This document shows positions 35,429 through 43,679 of a DNA stretch of 64,000 nucleotides, piece by piece. Numbering within the stretch: the first letter of the stretch is position 1; each line of letters begins with the position of its first letter. The notes beneath the pieces were generated by a model. The model was not told the origin of the DNA. It did no database searches and saw only the letters and a list, made by a program, of their open reading frames with translations. Source of the stretch: Phycicoccus jejuensis (lineage in GTDB: Bacteria; Actinomycetota; Actinomycetes; Actinomycetales; Dermatophilaceae); contig NZ_JOEE01000008.1 of NCBI RefSeq assembly GCF_000720925.1, positions 1-64,000 on the forward strand. The letters run 5' to 3'. The translations under genes were made by a program, and so were the position numbers.

Positions 35429-35490
35429 CATTCCAGAGCTACACCCCCGGGGGCGTCGTGAGGACGCCTTGGGCCGACCAGGGAGGATCT

Positions 35491-35871
35491 GTGCCCCTCT
35501 CCGACCACGAGCAGAAGATGCTCGAGCAGATGGAACAGGCGCTCGCCGCCGAGGACCCGAAGTTCGCCTCCAGCATGAAGGGCGGCGGGTCCCTCCAGCG
35601 ACGACGGTGGATCATCGGCGTGCTCGGGCTGGTCGCGGGGCTCGGTCTCGTCCTCGTCGGGGTCAACACGACGATGTGGGTCGGGGCCATCGGCTTCGCC
35701 CTCATGGTCGCCTCGGTCGCCTATGCCGTCACCCCGCCCCGCAAGGCCCACCTCGGCGTCGTCAGCCCCGAGGGCGGCGTCCAGCCGGCCAAGGGCCGCC
35801 CCCGCCGCAAGAGCTCGCTCATCGACCGGCTCGACGAGCGCTGGGAGCGCCGCCAGGGCGGCAACTGGTGA
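35491..35871 (+). CDS. DUF3040-family membrane protein
   Basis: A 126-residue protein. The N-terminus PLSDHEQKMLEQMEQALAAE is the DUF3040 signature and is followed by two membrane helices (RRWIIGVLGLVAGLGLVLVG and MWVGAIGFALMVASVAYAVT) and a basic C-terminal tail. Function unknown; in many actinobacteria it is found just upstream of the mraZ/dcw division cluster or next to dinB. GTG 35491 has GGGAGGA 3 nt upstream, and TATCCT around 35417 could be its own -10. It converges on DUF456 around a stem-loop. Confidence 0.88.
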   Translation: MPLSDHEQKMLEQMEQALAAEDPKFASSMKGGGSLQRRRWIIGVLGLVAGLGLVLVGVNTTMWVGAIGFALMVASVAYAVTPPRKAHLGVVSPEGGVQPAKGRPRRKSSLIDRLDERWERRQGGNW

Positions 35872-35876
35872 ATCCT

Positions 35877-35898
35877 GCCCGCCGCAGCAGCGGTGGGC
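35877..35898 (+). terminator. Bidirectional stem-loop between DUF3040 and DUF456 genes
   Basis: GCCCGCCGC (35877-35885) pairs with GCGGTGGGC (35890-35898) with one G-T wobble and a 4-nt AGCA loop. It lies exactly between two converging stops. Confidence 0.6.
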
Positions 35899-35905
35899 GG
35901 ACCCG

Positions 35906-36400
35906 TCAGGTGAGCAGCAGACCGAGCACATAGAGCCCGGCGACGACGAGCGCCGCCGCGAGCTCGATGCCCATGCTCTGGGCGACGGCCACGACGGCGT
36001 GCTTCGTGCGCGTCCACGCCTCCGCACGGGAGGCGCCCCGGCCGGTCTCGACGAGCCAGATACCGAGCACGAACCCGATGAGCGCCCCGATGACCGGGAC
36101 GACGAAGAACCCGACGACCGCGAGGACGAGGGCCAGCGCCAGGGTCGAGGTGCGCACGCCCTGCGCCTTCATCCGCCGCCCGGGGACGAGGTACTGCAGC
36201 ACGCGGCCGGCGACGGCGACGAGGACGGCGAGGGTCAGCAGGACCCATGCGGTGGGGGTGTGCGTGACGACGGCCCAGACGGCCACGCCCGCCACGACGA
36301 GGAGGGTGCCGGGCAGCGCCGGGACGACGATCCCGACGAGCCCGAGCAGGATGAGGAGCGGGGGCAGGACGAGCCAGATGTCATCCACCGGCGCGTCCAC
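35906..36400 (-). CDS. DUF456-family membrane protein
   Basis: A 164-residue protein of the DUF456 family with about four to five membrane helices and two Gly-zipper-like repeats (LGLVGIVVPALPGTLLVVAG and GALIGFVLGIWLVETGRG). The central basic loop (YLVPGRRMKAQGVRTST) is cytoplasmic. Function unknown. GTG 36400 has no strong Shine-Dalgarno; DUF7455 lies 23 bp upstream on the same strand, so they may form an operon. Confidence 0.85.
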   Translation of the reverse strand: MDAPVDDIWLVLPPLLILLGLVGIVVPALPGTLLVVAGVAVWAVVTHTPTAWVLLTLAVLVAVAGRVLQYLVPGRRMKAQGVRTSTLALALVLAVVGFFVVPVIGALIGFVLGIWLVETGRGASRAEAWTRTKHAVVAVAQSMGIELAAALVVAGLYVLGLLLT

Positions 36401-36423
36401 GGTGAGGGGTGCTGCGGGTGGGG

Positions 36424-36636
36424 TCAGTCGCCGACGACGGGCTGGCGCTCGGTCAGCCGCTCGCTCTCGTCGATGATGTCGGCCTTGTCCACGAGGGCCG
36501 GCACGTGCTCACGGCCGTGGTGGGCGCAGAACAGGAGCTCTCCGCCGGCGTGGAGGCGGGCGCGGATGTACGCCTGGGCCCCGCAGCGGTCGCACCGGTC
36601 CGCGGCGGTCAGGGTGGGTGCCAGTGCGGCGTTCAC
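36424..36636 (-). CDS. DUF7455-type zinc-ribbon small protein
   Basis: A 70-residue protein with a CDRCGAQAYIRA pair and a second FCAHHGREH site, i.e. CxxC plus CxxH-type zinc ligands. It is a short conserved actinobacterial family often located beside topoisomerase or sigma-factor genes; function unknown. GTG 36636 is preceded by GAGGAGG at a short spacing. It is divergent from parE across 236 bp. Confidence 0.85.
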   Translation of the reverse strand: MNAALAPTLTAADRCDRCGAQAYIRARLHAGGELLFCAHHGREHVPALVDKADIIDESERLTERQPVVGD

Positions 36637-36860
36637 GTCGGCCTCCTCGGCTCGTCCGGGTCAGTGCTAGGTGTTCGGTCCACCGACCCTGTGTGGATCG
36701 GCAGGCGTTGCAACAGTCAAGCACGCCGTTTGCTTCCCGGGGCGGAGGGGGTGTCGAACTGACCGGGCGGTGTCGAGATCGTGACCTTTCGACCGACCCC
36801 CCGGACGCGTCGGCACCGGGCCCTGCGGTGCGCCTGTCGGGGGCCGTCGGGGCCGCCGGA

Positions 36861-36866
36861 TACCCT
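36861..36866 (+). promoter_or_regulatory. Candidate -10 (TACCCT) for leaderless parE
   Basis: TACCCT ends 6 nt before GTG 36873 and helps fix that start over longer upstream readings. Confidence 0.5.
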
Positions 36867-36872
36867 GCGGAC

Positions 36873-38999
36873 GTGCCTGCGACCGCTGCCAAGAAGACCG
36901 CGACGAGCAAGTCCGCGACCGAGTACACCGCCCACCACCTCCAGGTCCTCGAGGGCCTCGAGGCGGTGCGCAAGCGTCCCGGCATGTACATCGGGTCCAC
37001 CGACTCCCGCGGCCTCATGCACTGCCTGTGGGAGATCATCGACAACGCGGTCGACGAGGCCCTCGGCGGCTTCTGCGACCGGGTCGAGGTCATCCTCCAC
37101 GGCGACGGCTCGGTCGAGGTCCGCGACAACGGCCGCGGCGTCCCCGTCGACATCGAGCCGCGCACCGGCCTGACCGGCGTCGAGCTCGTCTACACGCGCC
37201 TGCACGCGGGCGGCAAGTTCGGCGGCGGCTCGTACACGGCCTCAGGAGGCCTCCACGGCGTCGGCGCCTCCGTCGTCAACGCCCTCTCCTCCCGGCTCGA
37301 CGTCGAGGTCGACCGCGCCGGCAAGACCTACGCGATGAGCTTCCGCCGCGGCGAGCCGGGTGTCTTCTCCGACGTCGCCGGCGCCCAGGGCCGCAAGGAC
37401 CCCGAGCACGGGTTCACCCCCTACACCGCCACGAGCGACCTCGAGGTCGTCGGCAAGCCGAAGCGCGGGGTCACCGGCACGCGGGTGCGCTACTGGGCCG
37501 ACCGGCAGATCTTCCTCAAGGACGCCGGGCTCGACCTCGAGGGCCTGCTGGGGCGCGCCCGGCAGACCTCCTTCCTCGTCCCCGGCCTGACCATCGTCGT
37601 CCGCGACGAGCGGGGCGAGGAGCCGACGGAGGAGGTCTTCCTCCACGACGGCGGCATCTCCGAGTTCTGCGAGTACCTCGCCGCCGACGCCCCGGTCACC
37701 GACGTCTGGCGCCTCCAGGGCACCGGCACCTTCACCGAGACCGTGCCCGTCCTCGACGCCGCCGGCCACATGACCCCGACCGACGTCGAGCGCGAGTGCG
37801 TCGTCGACGTCGCGGTGCGCTGGGGCAGCGGCTACGACACGACGCTGCGCTCCTTCGTCAACATCATCGCCACGCCGAAGGGCGGCACCCACGTCGCGGG
37901 CTTCGAGCAGTCGCTGCTCAAGGTGCTGCGCAAGCAGGTGGAGGCCAACGCCCGCCGGCTCAAGGCGGGCACCGACAAGCTCGAGAAGGACGACGCGCTC
38001 GCCGGCCTCACCGCCGTCGTCACCGTCCGCCTCGCCGAGCCGCAGTTCGAGGGCCAGACCAAGGAGGTCCTCGGCACGGCCGCGGTCCGCCAGATCGTCT
38101 CGCGCGTCGTCGAGCGCGAGCTCACCGCGCTGCTCACCGAGACCAAGCGCCCCACCAAGCAGCAGGCCGCGACCCTCCTCGAGAAGGTCGTCGCCGAGAT
38201 GAAGTCGCGGATCAGCGCGCGGATGCACAAGGAGACCCAGCGCCGGAAGACCGCGCTGGAGTCGTCCTCGCTCCCGGCCAAGCTCGCCGACTGCCGCAGC
38301 AGCGACCCCGAGCACACCGAGCTGTTCATCGTCGAGGGCGACAGCGCGCTCGGCACCGCGAAGCTCGCCCGCAGCAGCGACCACCAGGCCCTCCTGCCGA
38401 TCCGCGGCAAGATCCTCAACGTCCAGAAGGCCTCGGTCACCGACATGCTCGGCAACGCCGAGTGCGCCTCGATCATCCAGGTCATCGGCGCCGGCTCCGG
38501 GCGCACCTTCGACCTCGAGTCGGCGCGCTACGGCAAGGTCATCATCATGACCGACGCCGACGTCGACGGCGCCCACATCCGGACCCTCCTGCTCACCCTC
38601 TTCTTCCGCTACATGCGGCCGCTCGTCGAGGCCGGCCGGGTCTTCGCCGCGGTGCCGCCGCTGCACCGCATCGAGGTCGTCAACCCCGGCAGCAAGGCCA
38701 ACGAGGTCATCTACACCTACTCCGAGGCCGAGATGCGCCGGACGATGGCCTCGCTCGCCAAGCGCGGCAGGAAGACCAAGCCGCTCCAGCGCTACAAGGG
38801 CCTCGGCGAGATGGACGCCGACCAGCTCGCGGAGACGACGATGGACCCCGCCCACCGCACGCTGCGCAAGGTGACCCTCGGCGACCTCGACACCGCTGGC
38901 AAGGTCTTCGAGCTGCTCATGGGTGGCGAGGTCGGGCCGCGCAAGGACTTCATCATCGAGAGCGCCGGCGCGCTCGACCGCGAGCGCATCGACGCCTGA
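36873..38999 (+). CDS. parE: DNA topoisomerase IV subunit B (GyrB/ParE family)
   Basis: A 708-residue type IIA topoisomerase ATPase subunit. The GHKL ATPase has RKRPGMYIGS, EIIDNAVDEALGG, VRDNGRGVPVD and the GGLHGVGASVVNAL loop. A transducer domain follows, then the TOPRIM domain with FIVEGDSALG, RGKILNV and IIMTDADVDGAHIRTLLLT, and the C-terminal QRYKGLGEMDADQL. It works with ParC (minus strand, 45338-47782) to decatenate chromosomes. Assignment as topo IV rather than gyrase rests on its separate location from any gyrA/dnaA context and on the paired parC-like gene; the ParE/GyrB distinction is inference. GTG 36873 fits the leaderless promoter. Confidence 0.88.
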   Translation: MPATAAKKTATSKSATEYTAHHLQVLEGLEAVRKRPGMYIGSTDSRGLMHCLWEIIDNAVDEALGGFCDRVEVILHGDGSVEVRDNGRGVPVDIEPRTGLTGVELVYTRLHAGGKFGGGSYTASGGLHGVGASVVNALSSRLDVEVDRAGKTYAMSFRRGEPGVFSDVAGAQGRKDPEHGFTPYTATSDLEVVGKPKRGVTGTRVRYWADRQIFLKDAGLDLEGLLGRARQTSFLVPGLTIVVRDERGEEPTEEVFLHDGGISEFCEYLAADAPVTDVWRLQGTGTFTETVPVLDAAGHMTPTDVERECVVDVAVRWGSGYDTTLRSFVNIIATPKGGTHVAGFEQSLLKVLRKQVEANARRLKAGTDKLEKDDALAGLTAVVTVRLAEPQFEGQTKEVLGTAAVRQIVSRVVERELTALLTETKRPTKQQAATLLEKVVAEMKSRISARMHKETQRRKTALESSSLPAKLADCRSSDPEHTELFIVEGDSALGTAKLARSSDHQALLPIRGKILNVQKASVTDMLGNAECASIIQVIGAGSGRTFDLESARYGKVIIMTDADVDGAHIRTLLLTLFFRYMRPLVEAGRVFAAVPPLHRIEVVNPGSKANEVIYTYSEAEMRRTMASLAKRGRKTKPLQRYKGLGEMDADQLAETTMDPAHRTLRKVTLGDLDTAGKVFELLMGGEVGPRKDFIIESAGALDRERIDA

Positions 39000-39134
39000 G
39001 CGGGGTCGCCACGCCCCGCGCCACCCTCGACGCGACCACGGCGCTCCCGCGCGCCCTGTTGCCGCTGCCCCGACGCTGGGCCATGGTGGGCGGACCGACG
39101 CCGGACCGGAGGCGTCCCGCAGAGGGGACCGACG

Positions 39135-40580
39135 ATGAACACCGAGGTGGAGCAGGGCCGGGTCGCGGGCGAGGAGCCCACGGAGCTCAAGCGGGTGATG
39201 GGGCCGAAGCTGCTCCTGCTGTTCATCGTCGGGGACATCCTCGGCACCGGCGTCTACGCGCTGACCGGCGAGGTCGCCGCGGAGGTCGGCGGCGCGGCGT
39301 GGGTGCCCTTCCTCGTCGCGTTCGTCATCGCGACGATCACCGCGTTCTCCTACCTCGAGCTCGTGACGAAGTACCCGCAGGCCGCGGGCGCCGCCCTGTA
39401 CACGCACAAGGCGTTCGGGCTGCACTTCGTCACCTTCATCGTCGCCTTCACCGTCATGTGCTCCGGCATCACGAGCGCGTCGACGGCCTCGCGGGCCTTC
39501 GCGGCGAACTTCGCCAAGGGCTTCGGTCTCGACAGCGGCAACGCGACGCTCGTCATGGCGATCGCGCTGCTGTTCATGGGCCTGGTCGCCCTCGTCAACT
39601 TCCGCGGCGTGGGGGAGTCGGTCAAGGCGAACATCGTCCTCACCTGCGTGGAGCTCTCCGGCCTCCTGCTCGTCATCATGGTCGGCTTCTACGCCCTGGT
39701 CGCCGGCCGCACCGACTTCAGCCGGACGGTCGTCTTCGACAGCCCCGGCGACAAGAACGCCTTCCTCGCCGTCACGGCCGCCACCTCGCTCGCGTTCTTC
39801 GCGATGGTGGGCTTCGAGGACTCGGTCAACATGGCCGAGGAGACCAAGGACCCGGTCCGCAACTTCCCGAAGATGATGCTCACCGGCCTCGGCATCACCG
39901 GCGCCATCTACGTCCTCGTCGCGCTCTTCGCCGTCGCGATCGTCCCGGTCGGTGAGCTGTCGAGCGGTGACACCCCGCTGGTCACCGTCGTCGAGACCGC
40001 GGCACCGGACATCCCCATCTCGACCCTGCTGCCGTTCATCTCGATGTTCGCCGTCGCCAACTCGGCCCTCATCAACATGCTCATGGCGAGCCGCCTGCTC
40101 TACGGCATGGCCCGCCAGGAGGTCCTGCCGCCGTTCCTCGGGAAGGTGCACCGCGGCCGGCAGACCCCGTGGGCGGCCATCCTCTTCACGACGGCCATCG
40201 CCGTCGGGCTCATCGTCGTCGTGACGCAGAACGCGGAGGGCCAGGTCATCTCGGCGCTCGGCGGCACCACGGCGCTGCTGCTGCTCGGCGTCTTCACGAT
40301 CGTCAACGTGTGCGTGCTCGTCCTGCGCCGGGACCGGATCGACCGGGAACACTTCGTCGCGCCGACCGTCCTGCCGGTGATCGGCGCGGCGCTCTGCGCG
40401 TTCTTCGTCGGCCCGTGGACCGGCCGCGACGGGCTGCAGTACCAGATCGCCGGGTGGCTGCTCGCGATCGGTGTCGTGCTCTGGGCGGTCACCTGGTTCG
40501 CCAACCGGGCCATCCGCGGCAAGAAGACCTACCTGCGCGACCCCGAGGACCTCGCGGAGTCCGAGGGCACCGTCAACTGA
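39135..40580 (+). CDS. APC-family amino acid permease
   Basis: A 481-residue transporter with twelve to thirteen membrane helices. The first helix has the substrate-binding GDILGTGVYALTG motif of APC-fold permeases; helix 6 has FFAMVGFEDSVNMAEETKDP, the conserved FxGFE-like signature, and a short loop MARQEVLPPFLGKVHRGRQT follows later. It probably imports an amino acid or polyamine by proton symport. GAGGGG lies about 9 nt before ATG 39135. It sits between parE and a converging LacI gene, overlapping the latter's 3' end by 8 bp. Confidence 0.87.
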   Translation: MNTEVEQGRVAGEEPTELKRVMGPKLLLLFIVGDILGTGVYALTGEVAAEVGGAAWVPFLVAFVIATITAFSYLELVTKYPQAAGAALYTHKAFGLHFVTFIVAFTVMCSGITSASTASRAFAANFAKGFGLDSGNATLVMAIALLFMGLVALVNFRGVGESVKANIVLTCVELSGLLLVIMVGFYALVAGRTDFSRTVVFDSPGDKNAFLAVTAATSLAFFAMVGFEDSVNMAEETKDPVRNFPKMMLTGLGITGAIYVLVALFAVAIVPVGELSSGDTPLVTVVETAAPDIPISTLLPFISMFAVANSALINMLMASRLLYGMARQEVLPPFLGKVHRGRQTPWAAILFTTAIAVGLIVVVTQNAEGQVISALGGTTALLLLGVFTIVNVCVLVLRRDRIDREHFVAPTVLPVIGAALCAFFVGPWTGRDGLQYQIAGWLLAIGVVLWAVTWFANRAIRGKKTYLRDPEDLAESEGTVN

Positions 40581-41583
40581 CGGGCACGGGTCCGGTCGAC
40601 TCGCGCACGACGAGCTCGGTCGGCATGACGACCTGCTCGAGGGCCGGCTCCTCGCCGGTCAGCGCACGCAGGAGCAGGACCGCGGCCTCGCGGCCCTGGG
40701 CGGCGACGTCCTGGCGGACGGTCGTCAGGCCGAGGACGCCGGAGAGCACGTAGTCGTCGATCCCGATGACCGAGAGGTCCTCCGGGACACGCAGGCCGCC
40801 CTTGCGGGCGCTCTCGCGCACACCGATGGCCATCTCGTCCGAGGCGGCGACGACGGCGGTCGGGCGCTCGGGGCGGGAGAGCAGGACCGCGCTGTCGCGG
40901 GCGGCGGCCTCGGCGGTCCAGTCCGAGCCGAGGATCCAGTCCTCGACGACCTCGAGGCCGGCCTCGGCCATCGTCGCGCGGAAGGCCGTCAGGCGGTCCT
41001 GCGGCGTCTGGACGTGCGCGACGTTGCGCGGGACGTCGCCGATGTAGCCGATCCGGCGGTGCCCGAGGGAGATGAGGTGCTCGACGGCGGTGCGCATCGT
41101 CGCGCCGTCGTCGATGCGCACGCAGGCGCGGCCGGGGACCGCGGAGCCGATGGCGACGAGGGGGAGGCCGAGCCGGTCGACGAGGTCGACCTCCTCCTGC
41201 TCCATCGGCACGTTGAGGGTGATGACGCCGTCGACCCGCTTCCAGAGCATGTTCTGGGTCAGCGGGAGGCGCTGGTCGTAGCTGTCGTCCTCGAGGTCGA
41301 AGAGGATCGCGTGGTGACCGTGCGAGCGCAGCTCCTTCTCGATGGCGCTCACGAGGGTCGCGAAGAACCAGCGGGTGAGGAACGGCGCGACGACGGCGAC
41401 GACCCTGGTCCGCCCGGAGGCGAGGGACGTCGCCGTCGGCGACGCGACGTAGTGCAGCTCCTCGGCGACCTCGAGGACCCGCTGCCGGGTCTCGGGGGAG
41501 ACCCGGTCCAGGCCCCGGAGCGCGCGGGAGACCGTGGCCACGGAGACCCCGGCCGCCCGCGCGACGTCCGTGATGGTGCTGAT
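40573..41583 (-). CDS. LacI-family repressor of the sugar ABC operon; no canonical start codon
   Basis: A 336-residue LacI/GalR regulator. The N-terminal helix-turn-helix and hinge (STITDVARAAGVSVATVSRA, then LRGLDRVSPETRQRV) bind DNA; the periplasmic-binding-protein-like core follows, with VDGVITLNVP, HRRIGYIGDV and DLSVIGIDDYVLS. It likely represses the adjacent sugar-uptake genes and is relieved by the sugar. The family-typical N-terminus MSTITDVARAAG would start at 41583, but the codon there is ATC, not ATG; GGAAGAGG lies 7 nt upstream. The only other candidate ahead of the DNA-binding domain is CTG 41619, overlapping the permease stop as CTGA. The next GTG would cut the helix-turn-helix. 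Confidence 0.85.
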   Translation of the reverse strand: MSTITDVARAAGVSVATVSRALRGLDRVSPETRQRVLEVAEELHYVASPTATSLASGRTRVVAVVAPFLTRWFFATLVSAIEKELRSHGHHAILFDLEDDSYDQRLPLTQNMLWKRVDGVITLNVPMEQEEVDLVDRLGLPLVAIGSAVPGRACVRIDDGATMRTAVEHLISLGHRRIGYIGDVPRNVAHVQTPQDRLTAFRATMAEAGLEVVEDWILGSDWTAEAAARDSAVLLSRPERPTAVVAASDEMAIGVRESARKGGLRVPEDLSVIGIDDYVLSGVLGLTTVRQDVAAQGREAAVLLLRALTGEEPALEQVVMPTELVVRESTGPVPVS

Positions 41584-41615
41584 GACGAGACCTCTTCCCG
41601 GTGGTCCGGCCGCGC

Positions 41616-42566
41616 TCAGCCCTTGAGCCCGCCCGCGAGCAGGCCGCGGACGAAGAAGCGCTGGAGGGCGAGGAACACCGCGACGGGGACGACCATCGAG
41701 ATGAACGCACCGGCCGAGAGGATGTACCAGGCGCTGCCGCGTGACCCGGACAGCTCCGCGACGCGCACGGTGACCGGCGCGACGTCCGGTGTGCCGCCGA
41801 GGAACACGAGCGAGACGAGCAGGTCGTTCCAGACCCAGAGGAACTGGAAGATGCCGAACGCCGCGAGGGCCGGGGTGAGGAGCGGCAGGAGGATCTTGAA
41901 GAAGATCGTCACGTGCCCCGCGCCGTCGACCCGGGCGGCCTCCATGAGCTCGCCGGGCAGCTCCTTCATGAAGTTGTGGATGAGGAACGTCGCCAGAGGT
42001 AGCGCGAAGATCGTGTGCGACAACCAGACGCTCCAGTAGGACGCGCCGAACCCGAGCTTGTTGACGTAGATGTCGAGCAGCGGGATGAGCGCGACCTGCA
42101 GCGGCACGATCTGCAGCGCGAAGACGGCGACGAAGAGCCAGTCCCGCCCCGGGAACGGCATCCACGCGAAGGCGTAGGCCGCGAGCGAGGCGAGGAAGAT
42201 CGGCAGGAGCACCGCCGGGACGGTGATGACGATCGTGTTGATGAAGTACTGGCTGAAGCTCGAGGTGCTGCTCGGCGCGAGCGCCTGGCGGTAGTTCTCG
42301 AGCGTGAAGTCACCCGGGTTGCTGAAGGCCGTCCACCAGCCGGTGCGCTGGATGTCGATCTGCCGGCGGAACGAGGTGACGAGCAGGCCGATCGTCGGGA
42401 GGGTCCACAGGACCGCGATGACGACGGCGACGAGGGAGGCCCAGGGCGAGGAGATCGCCTTGGCCGCGTTGCCGGCGGCGGACTTCTTGCGGCGCTTGCC
42501 GGTGACGGTGACGCCGCTCTCGGTGGTGACGGACTCTGGCGTGGCGGCGGGCTGGAGAGTGCTCAC
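41616..42566 (-). CDS. Sugar ABC transporter permease (MalG/AglG type)
   Basis: A 316-residue inner-membrane permease with six helices. The cytoplasmic EAA loop is EAARVDGAGHVTIFFKILLP, which docks the ATPase. An N-terminal charged tail of about 40 residues (KRRKKS) precedes the first helix. It pairs with the MalF-type permease gene 3 bp upstream; no ATP-binding subunit is encoded nearby, so a shared MsiK-type ATPase elsewhere is inferred. Similarity of the whole system to alpha-glucoside (Agl) transporters is my impression from the solute-binding protein. Confidence 0.88.
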   Translation of the reverse strand: MSTLQPAATPESVTTESGVTVTGKRRKKSAAGNAAKAISSPWASLVAVVIAVLWTLPTIGLLVTSFRRQIDIQRTGWWTAFSNPGDFTLENYRQALAPSSTSSFSQYFINTIVITVPAVLLPIFLASLAAYAFAWMPFPGRDWLFVAVFALQIVPLQVALIPLLDIYVNKLGFGASYWSVWLSHTIFALPLATFLIHNFMKELPGELMEAARVDGAGHVTIFFKILLPLLTPALAAFGIFQFLWVWNDLLVSLVFLGGTPDVAPVTVRVAELSGSRGSAWYILSAGAFISMVVPVAVFLALQRFFVRGLLAGGLKG

Positions 42567-42569
42567 GGC

Positions 42570-43589
42570 TCAGGCCTCCTTCCGCATCTGCACGATGTTG
42601 TAGGTGACGATCGGGACGACGAGGATGAAGAGCAGGACCGCGAGCGCGGCGCCGAGACCCGGTGCGTTGTAGCGGAAGCTCTGGTTGTAGAACTCGTTGG
42701 CCACGACCGAGGTGTCGAACTGGCCGGCCGTCATGGTCCGGACGATGTCGAAGACCTTGAGCGTGCCGATGCCGATCGTCGTGAGGACGACGACGAGGGC
42801 GGAGCGGATGCTCGGCAGCGTGATGAACCGGAACATCCGGAAGCCGGAGACGCCGTCGAGGCGGGCGGCCTCGATGATGTCGTCGGGGATGGCCTTGATC
42901 GCGGCCGAGAGCACGGTCATCGCGAAGCCGGCCTGGATCCAGACCATGACGACGATGAGCATGAGGGTGTTGAGCGGGGCGTCGAGGAGGAACTGCTGGG
43001 TCTCGAAGCCCAGCGCCTTGAGGACGCCGTTGAGCAGTCCGATCTGCGGCCGCTCGGTCTGCTTGTACTGGTAGACGAACTTCCAGATGATGCCGGCGCC
43101 GACCATCGAGATGGCCATCGGCAGGAAGATCAGGGCCTTCGCGAACGCCTCGCCGCGGGCGCGGTCGATGAGGATCGCGTAGAGCAGGCCGATCGCCGTC
43201 GCGAGGAACGGGACGAGGACCACCCAGAGGGCGGTGTTGCGCAGCACCGTCAGCAGCTCGGGCTGGGTGAACATCTGCACGTAGTTGTCGAGCGAGAAGC
43301 CGGCCTCGCCGGAGCGTCCGCGCAGCGACTGGATGATCGTGAGGATCGCCGGGTAGAGCAGGCCGACGGCCAGGAGGAAGATCGCGGGGAGGGCGAAGAG
43401 GAAGCCCTGGACCTTCTCTCCCTCGCGGCCCTTGAACAGCGAGGCGAGGAAGAGGACGAGGCCGAAGATCGCGGCGAACAGCAGGACCGCGAAGGCCATG
43501 AGGAGGAACTTGCCGCCGGTGCTCTCGGCACGCAGCAGGGGTTCGGGGAGGATACCGACCGGGAGGGCCTGCACCACGCTGGACACCAT
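42570..43589 (-). CDS. Sugar ABC transporter permease (MalF/AglF type)
   Basis: A 339-residue inner-membrane permease with about eight helices, two of them (GGKFLLMAFAVLLFAAIFGL and VQGFLFALPAIFLLAVGLLY, parts) preceding the usual six-helix core. The EAA loop is EAARLDGVSGFRMFRFITLP. It should form the channel with the MalG-type partner. ATG 43589 is chosen because AAAGGCGG lies 5 nt upstream; GTG 43592 is too close to it. The gap to the upstream solute-binding-protein gene contains a strong stem-loop, so permease expression is probably set lower than that of the binding protein. Confidence 0.88.
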   Translation of the reverse strand: MVSSVVQALPVGILPEPLLRAESTGGKFLLMAFAVLLFAAIFGLVLFLASLFKGREGEKVQGFLFALPAIFLLAVGLLYPAILTIIQSLRGRSGEAGFSLDNYVQMFTQPELLTVLRNTALWVVLVPFLATAIGLLYAILIDRARGEAFAKALIFLPMAISMVGAGIIWKFVYQYKQTERPQIGLLNGVLKALGFETQQFLLDAPLNTLMLIVVMVWIQAGFAMTVLSAAIKAIPDDIIEAARLDGVSGFRMFRFITLPSIRSALVVVLTTIGIGTLKVFDIVRTMTAGQFDTSVVANEFYNQSFRYNAPGLGAALAVLLFILVVPIVTYNIVQMRKEA

Positions 43590-43622
43590 CACGACCGCCT
43601 TTCGGGGTGTCTCGGAAAGGGG

Positions 43623-43662
43623 GAGCCGGGGTGGGGCGGGAACGCCCACCCCACCCCGGCTC
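43623..43662 (-). promoter_or_regulatory. 18-bp intra-operon stem-loop between binding-protein and permease genes
   Basis: GAGCCGGGGTGGGGCGGG (43623-43640) pairs with the inverted copy at 43645-43662 with a single C-A mismatch and a 4-nt loop. It lies 17 bp past the binding-protein stop and 33 bp before the permease start, the classic place for partial termination or 3'-end protection of the binding-protein message. Confidence 0.65.
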
Positions 43663-43679
43663 GTGGACCTGTGGTCAGG

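Noticed and set aside
30071-35431. 1,786-codon open frame on the minus strand under dnaE2, the methyltransferase gene and dinB
   Set aside because: It spans several well-supported plus-strand genes and has repetitive low-complexity composition; no motif found.
37242-40352. 1,036-codon minus-strand frame under parE and the permease
   Set aside because: Antisense to conserved catalytic motifs of parE; composition typical of shadow frames.
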